In this document: positions 35,178 through 47,208 of the stretch, piece by piece
How positions within the stretch are numbered: the stretch's first letter is position 1
How the letters are laid out: every line of letters begins with the position of its first letter
Assembly (NCBI GenBank): GCA_964017195.1
Contig: OZ024890.1
Location: 48,629,093 to 48,693,092 of the forward strand
DNA length: 64,000 nt
From: Siderastrea radians
Taxonomy: Eukaryota; Cnidaria; Anthozoa; Scleractinia; Rhizangiidae
Direction: 5' to 3'
Translations under genes and position numbers: made by a program
The notes under the pieces: model-generated
Databases searched by the model: none
Told to the model about the DNA's origin: nothing
The model's input: the letters and a program-made list of their open reading frames with translations, nothing else

Positions 35178-38100
35178 TGGATTGTAAACGACTTGACTTC
35201 CTACCATTCAAATGTTCACACTGCAAACAGACATTCTGGTAAGAGAATTTTTTTTCAGTCATCAAATCTTTGCCTTTGTGCCAAAACTTAAATTTAATTG
35301 CCATTTCAGTAACTGCTGGTGTTGTTAAATTTGGTTCAAGGTCCTTCCTTTTCGGTGATTTTTTTTAAATCGACAACTCGGCCGCGCATTTGGGACAACG
35401 AATAAAAGCTCATAACTTTTGAGCTCTTATGAAAATTAGTTTAATGAGTTTAAACGCAAACAAATTGTTTTGGTGAAGTGTTCCCTAACATGTCTGAAAG
35501 TGAATAGAAAAACATTTTTAAAAAACCAATCGTGAACTAGATAAGCCTATTAGCTTTGGTTTTGCCTCCAATAATCGGTAATCGAAGGTATTTTACTTTA
35601 TCCTTAAAAAAGGAAAATCTCTCCTCAACCAGATTTAACGGATTGAAACGATGATTGTGATGACTCATCAATTTTTTTGTTTTTGCTGACCAATAGCCTG
35701 GATCATCGCACACCTGAAAGCCATGAGTGTTCCCATTTCAGTTTATCTGATGTAAGTATTACCGTGATCAATAACATTGTTTTCATGATCATGACAGTGA
35801 ATGCCCCACATCCCAGTATACAGGCAAATGCTTCAATCCCTGTGAAAAGCTTGGAAAATTAAACTTCTGTTGTAGGGAACTGACATGATGACGAAGACCA
35901 GCCCAAACTGAGAACTTTCGTATTATAATATTATTTCAACACAGTGACCATTGGGTCTTCATTCAGCAAAACATGCTCTTATTAATTTCTTTATCATTTT
36001 TAACCAGCCATTGCCATGAGGTGACTGCCAGTTTATAAATTGGGCTGGGTTTTTTTCCAAGTCGCTTGCCTTAGTCATCTGGTTTTATCTTGGCCAACAC
36101 AGTCTCATTGAACGTATGGTTTTTTCTTGATAGTTACCTTTTCTGGTTCCATGCAATTATGACATCATGCAGCCGTGACGTCATGATTACATCATGCAAA
36201 GTAAACAAAACTAAAGCATGTCACATTACACTAGCAACATTACTACTAAGTTGTCAATGTTCCATACTTATATGACACAGACAAACCACTGTTAACCTTT
36301 TAGTCGCAGTACAATTTGTCTTCCCTTTAATGCCTGCGCAAGTAAGTTTGACTCAACGCTACCTAAAACATTAAACTTTACCTAAAGCAAAATATAAATA
36401 AATATTTCACCACCTAATTATAACAGACTTGTCACATTGTGACCCGTAGAGAAATGAGTTAAACTAATTTCACTGATCCTTACACGTATTTCACTTGTTT
36501 CTTATTCAATTGAATATTTCACCACTTTATAAAGGTGAAGTTGTCATATCACAAAGAAGAGAAACGAGCTCCACTAATTTCACCAATTCTCGCAACATGA
36601 TTAGTTTGTTTTGTATTTACCTTTTTGCATTTCCAGAGCTAATTAATTTTAGAAAAGATCGTTTCGATTTTCAGTGTGACTAAATCGTTCCGAGTTCCAA
36701 GTCAACTTGTTTACTTTTGAAAGGGGATTCCCGGGTTAGCAAACTGGATTAGAAATTATGTCATGAGATGTGCCAAGTTACCTTGTTTGAGCTCATGTTT
36801 ATCAAGCCTTATATTTTGATTTACTGCTATGCTCACTGTTTGTATTTACGGTCTAGGCGCAACTTACAGTAAATATCTAGCCTTTCAACATTTGAGTTGA
36901 ATGTGCTTTTTTCAGCAGAATAAAAAAAAGTGATAAGAAAGATAAGCTGAGTCATCAGAGTTTAAACATTACATCATCCAGTTCTGCTATAGTCAAAATA
37001 TTGTGTCACCCAGTCACACTTTTTGTCACACTGGTTCATAATGTTGAGTCGCGCTAACATTTGTTAACCTGGGGTTGGGGTGGATCAGAATGGCCAGTTA
37101 AAATGTCCGTTGGGCTTTCTTGTCTGCTAAACAATAATGCATTTTATTATATGGTTTTTTTTATGCCCTTATGTGTGTGGTAAGTTATCATGTAACCTTA
37201 AACCTTAAACTATTACCAAAGATTGTTAACCCTTTATTCTGTCATGATTGTAAATTGTTATCTGATTTATTGGAGATACATACTGGAATTGGAGATACAT
37301 ACTGTAATTGATTAAAATATGCCGGGTGCATTTTTTTAAAACTTGACCTCGCAGACCTGGTGTTTATTCAGGGCCCGGCATTTACTTTCATCATTTTGAC
37401 AACATTATTTTTTTTGGTCTTTACCACTTAAAGGTATTAAAGGGAAGGGTTCACAGTTTAGCGCATGGTCATGAATCTAAATACTGTTTTTTTCGCCTGT
37501 GCACGCTGTAGTGAGTACGCAAGCAATATTATTTCATAACATTGTTAAAGAACCAATCAGAAGCGACTAGATTGCTCGGGTGTGAAATTCTCTTGCCAAA
37601 GTTTCACATTTAATGATTTCTCAGCTGTCTGCATGCGCCCCTGGCAGCCGCTTGACCAAAGCATTGTGCAAGTAGCAGTAAAAAAAATCCACTTATATTT
37701 CCTGCGAATTTAGTCCTCCGCCATTCTACTTGGGCTTACTATAGTATGTGTTTGCTGAGATGCATGTGAGTGGGATTATTAATCGATAGAATTACTAATA
37801 AATTGGAAAAAAGTAATTTTATTAAAAATGTCCATGTGCCAAGCCGTGAACCTGTCCCTTTAAACTTAATTTATAACAAAAAATAGCAAAAAATATGATA
37901 GCCAGGAATAAAATGTCACTGATTTCATTTGTAGTCGATACAATTCAAAACAAGCTGGGATAATAGGGTGCTTTGTAGAGTGTACATTATGCTAACTTCG
38001 TTTAGCTGGAATGAACAATTTAAATTGAACTATTGGTTATAGTGGTTCATGAACTTTCTTTAAATTGCTATTAGTAACAAATTATCGTTGAGAATCAGTG

Positions 38101-41100
38101 AAATGTTCAGTTTCAAATAAACACCAGGCCTCAGGTAAATGCCAGTACCTCAAATAAACCCCAGGGCCATTTATTTCAACTTTGATCATGTATACCCGGT
38201 GTTTATTTGCACCCAGGGTTTACTCGAGACTCAGCATCTAATTGAGAAAACACATGCATAAGATTTTCGTATACATACAACCCAACTTTCCAAAAAAATT
38301 TCAGACAACTTCCAAACATTGCCGAAGATGTTCCGATGACTTCCAACCATTGCCGAAAATTCCTAGAGATGTTCTGATGATTTCCGAAGGTTGCCGAATG
38401 TCGTGGTGCAAGCTAAATCAGTGCAATCTTGTTAGCTTGTTATTTAGGACTCAAATGCAACATTTAACGCCCTTCACTGGACTATTTTGGGTGGAAATTG
38501 AATTCAATTTAATTTTTTCACGTTAATGGTTAATGAACAAGTAGTCCGGCATTGTGAGTCAGGCATGAGAAATTGTCTTGTATGCGTGTGATCGATGCTT
38601 TCGATCCGCAGGCGTGTGACTCGCACATAATGTGTGTAAGTTGGCAGGTATAATTGTACAGTGCTGATTATCAACAAAGCAAACATGTTACTCAAATTCC
38701 GCATCTCATCCCTTCAGGTGGCTGACCTGGGCTCTTCAATGTTTAAGTGACATGAATGTAAAAAGGGAACATTAGAAGCTGACGACAGCTAAGGGCAATG
38801 CTTATATAATTAGGCGCTGAAATGCAATAAGTTTAGGTTTACTTACTGAACATCAATAGATGGTGTTGCTAATGAAATAATTCTTAACTAACAGGTTCAT
38901 GTTCCTGTTTGTCCAATCTGTAATCAAATCATAAAGAAATCTAAAGATGAAGACATAAATGTACAGGTTAGTCATAGTAGTTGTTGTCATACACTATAGT
39001 TGACTCCTGGTAACTTGAACCCTCGATAACTTGAAGCTCATGCTAACTTGAACCAACATTGATTTTCCCCGGATTTGCTCCATACATTTACTAAAATTTT
39101 ACCCTCAATAACTCAAATCCTTGATGACTCGAACCCCGCTAAATCAAGGTGAATTCTTTTTCCTTTCACGTCATTTTCATTATAATTTACCTACGATAAC
39201 TCAAATCTCATTATTTTGTCAAAGTGTAATAAGATAAAACATACTCCACTGAATTTATTTTGAATCAATTTTCGAAGTTTTGAAGTGTCTAATCGTGCTT
39301 TGTGTCAATTTCTTGAGTTTCCTGGTTTTGTGTAATTGCATAAAATGCATCAGTTCTTCTTGTGAGAATACATGTGATTAAGTGGTGTCAGCAAGAATCC
39401 CGTCCCGTCATGCGCGGCCCGATGGATTAGACGTATTTTGATTGAGCTCCGGCGATATGTCGTTTTACTAGCCAATTTCGTCAACATCGTTAGGCTAGTA
39501 TAAAGCAAAAGTTTAATAAGCTTAAGCACAAGGTCAATGAGCTTAAAGAAACCAAGCGAAAAGCGGTTTCGCGTTCCAAGCAGCGAAGACGAAGAAGTGA
39601 TGCACGTGGGCGACGAAGCGGGCGACGCCATGATGCTGAAGTCCATCCTAGAGAAACTAGAGAAGCTCGACTTGCTGGAGCAAATACACGAGAGGCTAAA
39701 GAAAATTGAAAGTGATTATAAAGAACTTAAAGATACAGTCGCCCAAATCGAAAACGGCTTAAACTCTATCACGAAAGATGTTGAAGAAGTAAAGATAGCC
39801 ACGGAACAGAAAGCCGATAAAAGCAGAGTCGAAGCGCTAGAAAAGGAGGTTGAAGACCTTCGAAACAGGTCACGGAGGAACAACCTGGTGTTTTACAATA
39901 TACCAGAGAAGGCCGAAGGAGAGGACTGCATAAGCTTTATTCAGAATTTTATATCAACGCACATGGGTTTGGAAACGCTCTGCGGGGAGCTAGAAATCGA
40001 GCGTGCTCACCGAACGCCAACGAAGCCACGGAGCGATATTGATGGTAAACAAAGACCGAGACCGATACATGTGGCCTTCTTGCGCTACTCGGATAAAATG
40101 AAAGTGCTCTCGAATGCTGCTGCAAGACTAAAAGACAACCCATTCGGCGAGAAGCTAATCGGCATAAGCGAAGATTTCGGAAAGAAAACCCAAGATGAAC
40201 GAAAAGCGATCGCCCCAGTAAGGAAATATTTACAGAAGAAGCTAGGTGCGGGCTCCAAAGTCTTCATCGCGTATCCAGCTATCTTGAAATGCGTTGACAG
40301 CAACGGAAGAGCGAAAGTCATCTCTGAGAAAGAGCAAAAAAGATTGAAAGAAGAAATGGAGAAAGATAAAGAATCCACACACAAGTAGGAACGTGATACC
40401 TGCAAACCAAAGTCTGCGATAAACTTGAAGGACTAGAAGCTGACGAAATGCAAAAAGATAAAGAACAGAAGTCTATTGTTTTGTCGAAGCTCAACAGAAG
40501 CTCAATATTCATCCCGAAGTTGTTGGAACTCCGAACGGCAACGTCTACGAGTAGTTCACGCCTCGTTGGAGGTAAACTGTTAGTAGTTTCTGTAGTTTAT
40601 GTTTGTATGTTTTGTTAGCGATACACATGGCAAGCAAATTTTGCGATCTAGGCTTTCCAATATAGGATGACTAATTTATCGTTTGTAAAATGCACAAATT
40701 AAGTTTTGTTTCACTTAATGTAAGAGGTCTAAACGCTTCTAGAAAGAGAAGAGCTATTTTTAGACAATTACATAATAGGAGAGCCTCTGTCATTTTTCTG
40801 CAGGAGACTTATAGCTCCCCCGATCAAGAAAAAATCTGGAGTAATGAATGGGGTTCCAAAATTTATTTCAGTCATGGAAGTAAACATAGCAAAGGTGTCG
40901 CTATTCTTTTCAATCCCAAATTACACGTTTCAGCTGAAACTATATTACAGAGTAAAGACGGCAGAATACTAATTCTCAAAGTCGTTATTGAAGATCTCAC
41001 GTTTTTATGCACAAATGTTTACGCACCGAATGATACCCAGGCACAGATTAAATTTTTCAGCAAATTAAAAGAGCATTTGGAGCGGTTGCACAGCGAAAAC

Positions 41101-44100
41101 AACATTATTATGGGAGGTGATTTCAATTGCCCTCTATCCGAGAATGACAAAGAGGGAGGCCGTGACACATCTTTCAAAAAAAATGTAATTGAAGAGATCA
41201 AGAATTTGATTAGTCTTCTAAATTTAGAGGACGTGTGGAGATCATTGCATCCAAAAGAAAAAGAATTCACTTGGCGAACTCGAGATTTGAAAATAAAATG
41301 CAGACTAGACTTATGGTTGATTACAAAAGATTTTATGCAAAAATCCCTCGTGCAGAGTTGCGAGATAAAATACGCACCGCACTGCGACCACTCTTTAGTT
41401 ACAATGGATATTCAAACTCGACTACAACACCCAAGGGGACCGGGTTTCTGGAAACTTAACAATTCACTTTTGGAAGACAATGAATATACAGATAAATTAT
41501 CCGAAAACATCCCATTGTTTATTAAAAAATATATACACGTCGAAGACAAAGGCCTTTTATGGGAAATGATAAAAATGGAAATTAGGATGTTCACAACATA
41601 CTATTCAAAACAAAAAGCCAAAAAACAGAAAAATTACGAGAAAAATCTTTTGCAAGAAGCCCAACGTTTACAAAAAACAAGCGAGAATCGCATAACGCCG
41701 GAAGCAATCAAGGAGTACGATATCATCAAGAATAAACTAGATAAACTATCTTTCGACCGCACTCGAGGAGCATGTATTCGCTCAAAAGCGCGTTGGCACG
41801 AGTTTGGAGAACGAAGTTCCAAATATTTTCTCAATCTTGAGAAGAGACACTATGAAAATAAATGTATTACCAGTCTGACCAAAGATGACAATTCCACTAT
41901 AACCGACCCGGAAGAAATCCTCGAGGAGCAAAGACGTTATTATGAAAATTTGTACTCGTCACTAAATCCACAAGTTGAGGACCCTAAGTTCAACTTATTT
42001 TTTGAGAACGAGAGTATTAAAAAGCTAGACGAACACCAAAAAGAATTGTGTGAGGGTTTATTAACAGAAAACGAATGTAAGAATGCTTTAAAAAGTTTCC
42101 ACAAAGACAAAACACCTGGTACAGACGGTCTGACTGCAGAATTTTACACTTTTTTTTGGAACTCGTTGGGTAAAATTATGGTAGATAGCTTTAATTACGC
42201 ATTTCGAAAAGGCGAGTTATCCATATCACAGAGACAAGGAATTATACGCCTAATTCCCAAGAAAGATAAAAATCTATCGTACCTAAAAAACTGGAGACCC
42301 ATATCGCTTCTAAATACTGATTACAAGATCGCCACAAAAGCCTTAGCAATGCGTTTAAAAAAGGTCCTGCCAAATATTATTAATAATGCACAAACTGGAT
42401 ATTTACCAGGCAGATTCATTGGGGAAAATATTCGGCTCATATCGGACATTCTCCATTACACGGCAGATCAAAATTTAGAAGGTATCGCTCTGTTCATAGA
42501 TTTCGAAAAGGCTTTCGACAGCTTAGAGTGGGAGTATCTAGACAAAGCCTTAGATGCCTTTAATTTCGGACTCGATTTCAAGGTGTGGATTAGAACACTT
42601 TACAACAATATCTCCAGCTGTACGATAAACAATGGTTACGCTTCCAAACCCTTCACACTCAAGAGAGGAGTTAGGCAAGGCTGTCCGTTATCCGGTCTCC
42701 TTTTCATACTGGCTGCTGAAGTATTATCTTGCGCGATAAGGTCTCGCTCTGATATAAGAGGGATCCTAGTTGCTAACAAAGAAATCAAATTATCACAGTA
42801 TGCTGATGACACAACCGCCTTCTGTAAAGACGAGGCTTCCCTTGAGAAGCTGCTCGAGGTGCTTAACTTGTTTGAGGAATGCAGTGGACTTAAACTCAAT
42901 TCTTCTAAAACAGAAGCTTTATGGTTGGGGAAAAACGTGCAAAACAAGGATACGCCATTTGAGTTTATGTGGCCACAAAGGCCAATAGTAGCTTTAGGAA
43001 CCGCTTTTTCGTATAAGTTTAATTTGTGCGACCAAGTGAATTTTGTAGACAAGCTAATCAAAGTTAAGAAGTTATTTAATTTATGGTTACAAAGGGATTT
43101 ATCCCTGTATGGAAAAATAACAATAGCTAAAACGTTAGGTTTATCCAAACTCATTTCTTCTAGCACTTGTCTTCACACCCCACCTTATGTTATTGACGCC
43201 GTTAACAAATTGATAGCAGACTTCGTTTGGAACGGTAAGAAACCGAAAATAAAAAGAGACACGCTTATCGGAGCAAAAGAAAAAGGAGGTTTAGATTTGC
43301 CAGAATATGAAATAATCACAAAATCATTACTATGTGCCTGGGTAAAGAGAATGCAAGATGGTGCAAATGAGGATTGGATGATAATTCCATCCTGGTATCT
43401 GAAAAATGTTGGAGGCCCTCTCATTTTCGACTGTAGCTATGATCTAAGTCTTTTAGAACTAAAAAATATACCAGCTTTCTACATTGACATCTTAAAAACT
43501 TGGGCAGAAGTTCATGATGTTAAATCCGCCCCTCTAGATAAACATGACATTAGGGAAGCCATTATTTGGAATAATAAAAACATAACCATAGCAGGCAAAT
43601 CTGTATACTGGGAAAACTGGCACGTTGCTGGAATTCTTAGAATCAAAGATTTATTAGAAGAAGACGGCAAATTCCTCTCATATGACAATTTTCTTAGAAA
43701 ATTTGGCCTTGCTACGCCATTTACCAACCTTTGGGGTTTAATAGCAGCAATACCATTAGGGTGGAAGCGTGAATTACAATCTACGAATGGTGAGAATCGA
43801 CAAGAAAGAAAATCGACTTTTCTTCCTGGTCAAATACTCACCAGTAAAAGTGCCCGGAATATTCTTATTCAAAAGAAATTTAAAGAACCTTTAGCTAGTT
43901 CTAGGCTACAAAGGTTAGGTGTAGAAGAGATGAAGATTAGCGCAATTTATAAACTACCATTTAGAATAACACGGGAAACGAAACTAAGTATATTTCAGTT
44001 TAAGATAATTCATAATATTTTACCGTGCAGAAACCTCCTATATAAAATGAACATATCAGAATCTCCCCTTTGCGAATTTTGTAACGAATTAGAAACACTG

Positions 44101-44542
44101 TCGCACATGCTAGTTAACTGCTCCCGTATACGCGACTTTTGGAATTCAGTCTTATTTCGGTGGAATAGTCAAAATGACGACAATTACAATTTTGATGAAT
44201 TAGGAATAATGTACGGCTATAATCCCGGAAGTTCTGGCTCTTATATCTTTAATTATTATATACTACTTAGCAAAAGACATGTCTTTCTACAAAAATATGA
44301 GCACAAATTACCTAATCTCCTTCTCTTTCTTGAGTTAGTAAAAGGAAAAATGTTAATTCAAAGAACAATCGCACATGCGAAAGGACAAAAAGAAAATTTT
44401 TTGAATTTATGGAAGCCTTTACTGACAATAATTTAGTTACAATAGTTATGTAAAACGTGTATCGCAGTGTTACCTCTGTATTTTTTATTCATTTATCCTT
44501 TGTATTTTTCTTTTCGCGTATTGTTAAGTGTATTGTGTTGAC

Positions 44543-44578
<36 letters not shown>

Positions 44579-46075
44579 ATCCCGTCCCTCCATAAGGCAA
44601 ACTCGCAATAATTCATTTAGACAAACATTTTTGACTTCCCTTGAAGGTTCGAGTTTTTTGGGAGTCAATTGTAGATACACTAGTTTGTTGATTTATGCCA
44701 AGTACTGTGATTATCAGAATAGAAACTTTGCATGTCAAAACTGTTAGCAGGGGGAAATCCCCCTGCTAATCAGTGTGAAGTAATTGACTAAACGTGGTAA
44801 AAAAATAATTTGACCACAATGTACACTACCAGACTATATCTGTTTGCTTACTAAATCACTGAAATGATGTGTATGTTGCAGTTCAAATTTTTCTTTGGTT
44901 TGAAAATTTTCAAATCAGTTTAATTTTTATTTTCCTTTGTCTTAGATTATGGTAATGAATCTGAGACAAAAGTTTTTTGTCTGAATCAGTTTATTTATTA
45001 ATAATATTTGTTCTGCTGTTTGATATACATGTGCCTGACAGAGATCTCTGTCATTTAAATTCAATGTATTTGTGGCAGTTCATTGTATTTATGTTTTTTT
45101 AGGTTGAAAGACACATTCTCAGTGGCTGCAAGAGCCTGGTTGTAGCTAAACCAAAGAAAAGCAACAAGTGTTCTTTAAAAACTTGCCATCAACATGGACT
45201 GATGCCTTTTGTCTGCCCTCAGTGTAAAAGAAATTACTGTATAAGGTGAGAAGAAAATCAAATAACATTCATACACCCAGTCAGTTAACTCTCACTGTTA
45301 AGAATTTTTGCTCCCCAGGATTTTGTAACCGTTCCTACACTGATGACGTCAGCAATCAAGTAATCAAGTGAAAATGACAAAAGCCATAAATATATTATTA
45401 ATTAATATTATTAATATAATTGATAATTTAATATTATTAATATTAATATTAATTATTATATTATTATTAGTTCTCAATCTTGTTCATTAAATTTCTGTCA
45501 TTCTCACTGGTTCACTGCACACAGGATATTAGCAATTATTACCCACCACTTAATTTTCACGGATGCTCATTGGTCGAAACACATCCCATGGTAAAAAATC
45601 GGACGGCGGGTAACAGGTGTTACCCATCGTTCGATTTGATTTCCATTATCCGATTTTATTGACGAGAGAAAAGCAGGAAAGGAAGTCACTTTTTCAGATT
45701 TTAACTTTTCTGATCTGGTCAAGAGAAAACATTCAGTAGGGGTCACAGCACATTTGCAGCTAAACAAATCCAAGCTGGTTACTTTACTTGATTTTATTAC
45801 ACTGTGATTCCTTTGATGGGGAGGCTAAAAGCAATGTGGAAATGGCCTGTGCAAGTTTCTGTCTTCTCCTTCACCATTCCTTCTAATCAATTATTGTTTT
45901 TGTTTGCATGGTTTTTTTTTTCTCAGAATGTAAAAAAGGCTCTACATAATTATATTATTTTGTAGTTGCCTGGTGGTATGAATAAAGACATTTTGTTGCA
46001 CTTTCTTTCAGGCACAGACATGGTGAAGATCATTTATGCATTGCTCTACAAGTCCCAGTTGTATCTTGTGCTTGA
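35129..46075 (+). CDS. ZFAND2A: ZFAND2A/AIRAP-like AN1 zinc-finger protein, copy 4 (intact)
   Basis: Five exons (35129-35238, 35697-35751, 38895-38966, 45103-45245, 46012-46075) join in phase to give 147 residues, almost the length of human ZFAND2A (145). Exons 1-2 form AN1 finger 1: HC-x4-CKRLDFLPFKC-SH-C-x4-C, then D-H and H-E-C. Exon 3 is the linker VHVPVCPICNQIIKKSKDED. Exons 4-5 form AN1 finger 2 (C-x4-CHQHGLMPFVC-PQ-C-KRNY-C-IR-H-x5-H-L-C). There are no ubiquitin-interacting motifs and no CaaX tail, so it resembles ZFAND2A rather than ZFAND2B. Known family members associate with the 26S proteasome and help clear damaged proteins during arsenite or heat stress. Intron 3 (6.1 kb) carries a nested pogo-like element and LINE. 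Splice sites are all GT-AG. I find no AATAAA where copies 1 and 3 have one. Confidence 0.85.
35752..38894 (+). other. intron 2 of copy 4
   Basis: The 3.1 kb is mostly AT-rich and unmatched elsewhere in the window. Near 38290-38405 a degenerate 30-40-bp repeat (ACTTCCAACCATTGCCGAA type) occurs about three times. No exon is seen. The ORF at 38242-38526 is built on this repeat and is not credible as a gene. Confidence 0.5.
39393..39406. repeat. LINE target-site duplication, left copy
   Basis: AAGAATCCCGTCCC is repeated exactly at 44575-44588 after the poly(A) tail. Confidence 0.9.
39537..40388 (+). CDS. LINE ORF1 protein (L1-type RNA-binding chaperone)
   Basis: The 283-residue, highly charged protein has a long heptad region at about residues 33-115 (leucine, lysine and glutamate rich), expected to form the ORF1 coiled-coil trimer. 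The segment RNNLVFYNIPEKAEGEDC at about 114-131 matches the start of the L1 ORF1 RRM-like domain. The following part, with IERAHRT, then RPRPIHVAFLRYSDK and later KTQDERKAIAPVRKYL, matches the C-terminal domain of the Transposase_22 family. In L1 this protein coats the element RNA and acts as a nucleic-acid chaperone for reverse transcription. ORF2 follows after 301 bases, in a different frame. No frame break is present. Confidence 0.88.
   Translation: MSLKKPSEKRFRVPSSEDEEVMHVGDEAGDAMMLKSILEKLEKLDLLEQIHERLKKIESDYKELKDTVAQIENGLNSITKDVEEVKIATEQKADKSRVEALEKEVEDLRNRSRRNNLVFYNIPEKAEGEDCISFIQNFISTHMGLETLCGELEIERAHRTPTKPRSDIDGKQRPRPIHVAFLRYSDKMKVLSNAAARLKDNPFGEKLIGISEDFGKKTQDERKAIAPVRKYLQKKLGAGSKVFIAYPAILKCVDSNGRAKVISEKEQKRLKEEMEKDKESTHK
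40690..44436 (+). CDS. LINE ORF2 protein (AP endonuclease and reverse transcriptase, L1/Tx1 clade)
   Basis: The 1248 residues are open throughout. The N-terminal apurinic-type endonuclease starts with SFVSLNVRGLN, contains the IFLQETY motif, then GGDFNCPL at about 142-149 and ends with CDHSLV. The reverse transcriptase spans about residues 470-760: GTDGLTAEFY, the long LKNWRPISLLNTDYKI motif, ALFIDFEKAFDSLEW, GVRQGCPLSGLLF and the catalytic YADD at 704-707. The tail contains a CCHC finger (C1128, C1131, H1139, C1144). The NTDYKI and QTGYLPGR wording fits Tx1-like L1 elements of aquatic animals. The endonuclease nicks the target DNA and the reverse transcriptase copies the element RNA from the nick. 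All visible catalytic motifs are present. Confidence 0.93.
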   Translation: MHKLSFVSLNVRGLNASRKRRAIFRQLHNRRASVIFLQETYSSPDQEKIWSNEWGSKIYFSHGSKHSKGVAILFNPKLHVSAETILQSKDGRILILKVVIEDLTFLCTNVYAPNDTQAQIKFFSKLKEHLERLHSENNIIMGGDFNCPLSENDKEGGRDTSFKKNVIEEIKNLISLLNLEDVWRSLHPKEKEFTWRTRDLKIKCRLDLWLITKDFMQKSLVQSCEIKYAPHCDHSLVTMDIQTRLQHPRGPGFWKLNNSLLEDNEYTDKLSENIPLFIKKYIHVEDKGLLWEMIKMEIRMFTTYYSKQKAKKQKNYEKNLLQEAQRLQKTSENRITPEAIKEYDIIKNKLDKLSFDRTRGACIRSKARWHEFGERSSKYFLNLEKRHYENKCITSLTKDDNSTITDPEEILEEQRRYYENLYSSLNPQVEDPKFNLFFENESIKKLDEHQKELCEGLLTENECKNALKSFHKDKTPGTDGLTAEFYTFFWNSLGKIMVDSFNYAFRKGELSISQRQGIIRLIPKKDKNLSYLKNWRPISLLNTDYKIATKALAMRLKKVLPNIINNAQTGYLPGRFIGENIRLISDILHYTADQNLEGIALFIDFEKAFDSLEWEYLDKALDAFNFGLDFKVWIRTLYNNISSCTINNGYASKPFTLKRGVRQGCPLSGLLFILAAEVLSCAIRSRSDIRGILVANKEIKLSQYADDTTAFCKDEASLEKLLEVLNLFEECSGLKLNSSKTEALWLGKNVQNKDTPFEFMWPQRPIVALGTAFSYKFNLCDQVNFVDKLIKVKKLFNLWLQRDLSLYGKITIAKTLGLSKLISSSTCLHTPPYVIDAVNKLIADFVWNGKKPKIKRDTLIGAKEKGGLDLPEYEIITKSLLCAWVKRMQDGANEDWMIIPSWYLKNVGGPLIFDCSYDLSLLELKNIPAFYIDILKTWAEVHDVKSAPLDKHDIREAIIWNNKNITIAGKSVYWENWHVAGILRIKDLLEEDGKFLSYDNFLRKFGLATPFTNLWGLIAAIPLGWKRELQSTNGENRQERKSTFLPGQILTSKSARNILIQKKFKEPLASSRLQRLGVEEMKISAIYKLPFRITRETKLSIFQFKIIHNILPCRNLLYKMNISESPLCEFCNELETLSHMLVNCSRIRDFWNSVLFRWNSQNDDNYNFDELGIMYGYNPGSSGSYIFNYYILLSKRHVFLQKYEHKLPNLLLFLELVKGKMLIQRTIAHAKGQKENFLNLWKPLLTII
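44745..44770. repeat. small perfect hairpin
   Basis: TTAGCAGGGGG and CCCCCTGCTAA flank a short AAAT loop. Its role is unknown; it may be a MITE scar. Confidence 0.5.
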
Positions 46076-47208
46076 GTTACTAACCAAATTATTTAAAGTA
46101 ATTAATGTATCAAATATCTGAAGAGATTTAAAATGATGTGAAATATTTGCCTTGCTTTTTTCTTTCCTTTGGCCCATTGTTGCCATTTTTCTTTAAAGAT
46201 GTAAATCAAAGATGTAAATACATTTTTCCTGTAACATAGCAGATAGTATAATGTCAGTATTTTGCACTATAGAAAAGGAAACTGTATGTTGTAAAATATC
46301 TTTACCTACTATTTTAAATGTTACTAAATACAACTAAAATATAACGAAACCTTTTTGTGTTGTTTTTTTTTTACTGGGAATATTTCTGTCATAAAAGCCG
46401 AGCACATCTTTGGGCAAAACTGTTTACACCTACTTAGTAGACCCGATGCAAGTCATATTTGTACATCGTTTTTGTGTCAATTTAGACTGCGAGCAGTTTT
46501 TTGTTTCCTTTTGGGGAAAATCTCTCAGAGAAAAATGAACACACGACGGTCGTCTCCGCGTGAAAAATCAATGCACGTTTTGTTCACTTTGACTGTCCTT
46601 GAAAGAAAAAAGTGGCCTCTTGAAGTCTAATGTAAACTGAACCCTCCGGTCGGCCCTCCATGATTAACCAGAATGTTAATATTCCTTACTGACTGATGAA
46701 ATCATACGTTGGTGCTAAGGATGGCAACATGTTAGCCCCATATTAACACCAACATATTAGCCCTAAAGCATAGCAGCTGTTGGCTGGTTAGGTACATGAA
46801 TGCATTGCTCTTTTCAAGAACATTTAACGCTTCGTCCGCACATTCTGAGGATAGGCCATCATATTTGTAGACTGTGGAGAAACTTGCGCGTCTGATCAAA
46901 TTTCAAGGTTTTGTTGACGAGGTTTTATTTCACAGTTCATTTTCTCGCGTGTACGACAAAATTTAGCAACTTTTTCTAGGACTAGTCTCGAAAAAGCTGA
47001 CGTGCCATATTTTAAACCAGGAGACTTGACTAGAATGAAAATGGCGGGGAATATCTGCCGTGAATATGTGCAGAAGGTGTATGGCGGTCAACAAGGAAAA
47101 CTCGTCGTAGCACGCAATGTGGGCTTTTTTTGGAAAGTGGGCGCTAGATCAATTTGCGTGCGCGCCATCTTTCTTGCATTAATAAACACGCATAGGGTTG
47201 AGAGGAGT
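46076..47208. other. 3' tail of unit 4 and end of the tandem array
   Basis: Sequence up to about 46790 (ending in 'aacaccaacatattagccct') aligns with the tails of units 1-3. Beyond it no match to the array is seen, so this is the right border of the duplication. The poly(A) signal position of copies 1 and 3 is altered here. Confidence 0.55.

Larger units (their letters stand above)
39407..44576 (+). mobile_element. full-length L1/Tx1-clade LINE, apparently intact
   Basis: The element has a 130-bp 5' leader, ORF1 (39537-40388), ORF2 (40690-44436), a short 3' region and about 30 uninterrupted A residues. It is flanked by AAGAATCCCGTCCC on both sides (39393-39406 and 44575-44588), a 14-bp exact target duplication. 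Both ORFs are unbroken. The pure poly(A) tail and exact duplication point to a recent insertion. It has the same orientation as the host gene, so it may be read through as intronic RNA. Confidence 0.92.
38999..44671. mobile_element. pogo/Tigger-like element split by a LINE
   Basis: The left end AGTTGACTCCTGGTAACTTG and right end GAGTTTTTTGGGAGTCAATT are inverted, with TA next to both ends. Subterminal 'aacttgaaccctcgataac' phrases occur on the left only. After removing the LINE (39407-44588) the element is about 0.5 kb, a MITE-sized remnant. It lies in intron 3 of ZFAND2 copy 4. Confidence 0.65.

Noticed and set aside
42636..43166. 176-codon minus-strand ORF inside the LINE
   Set aside because: It is antisense to the reverse transcriptase ORF and is a shadow of its codon use.
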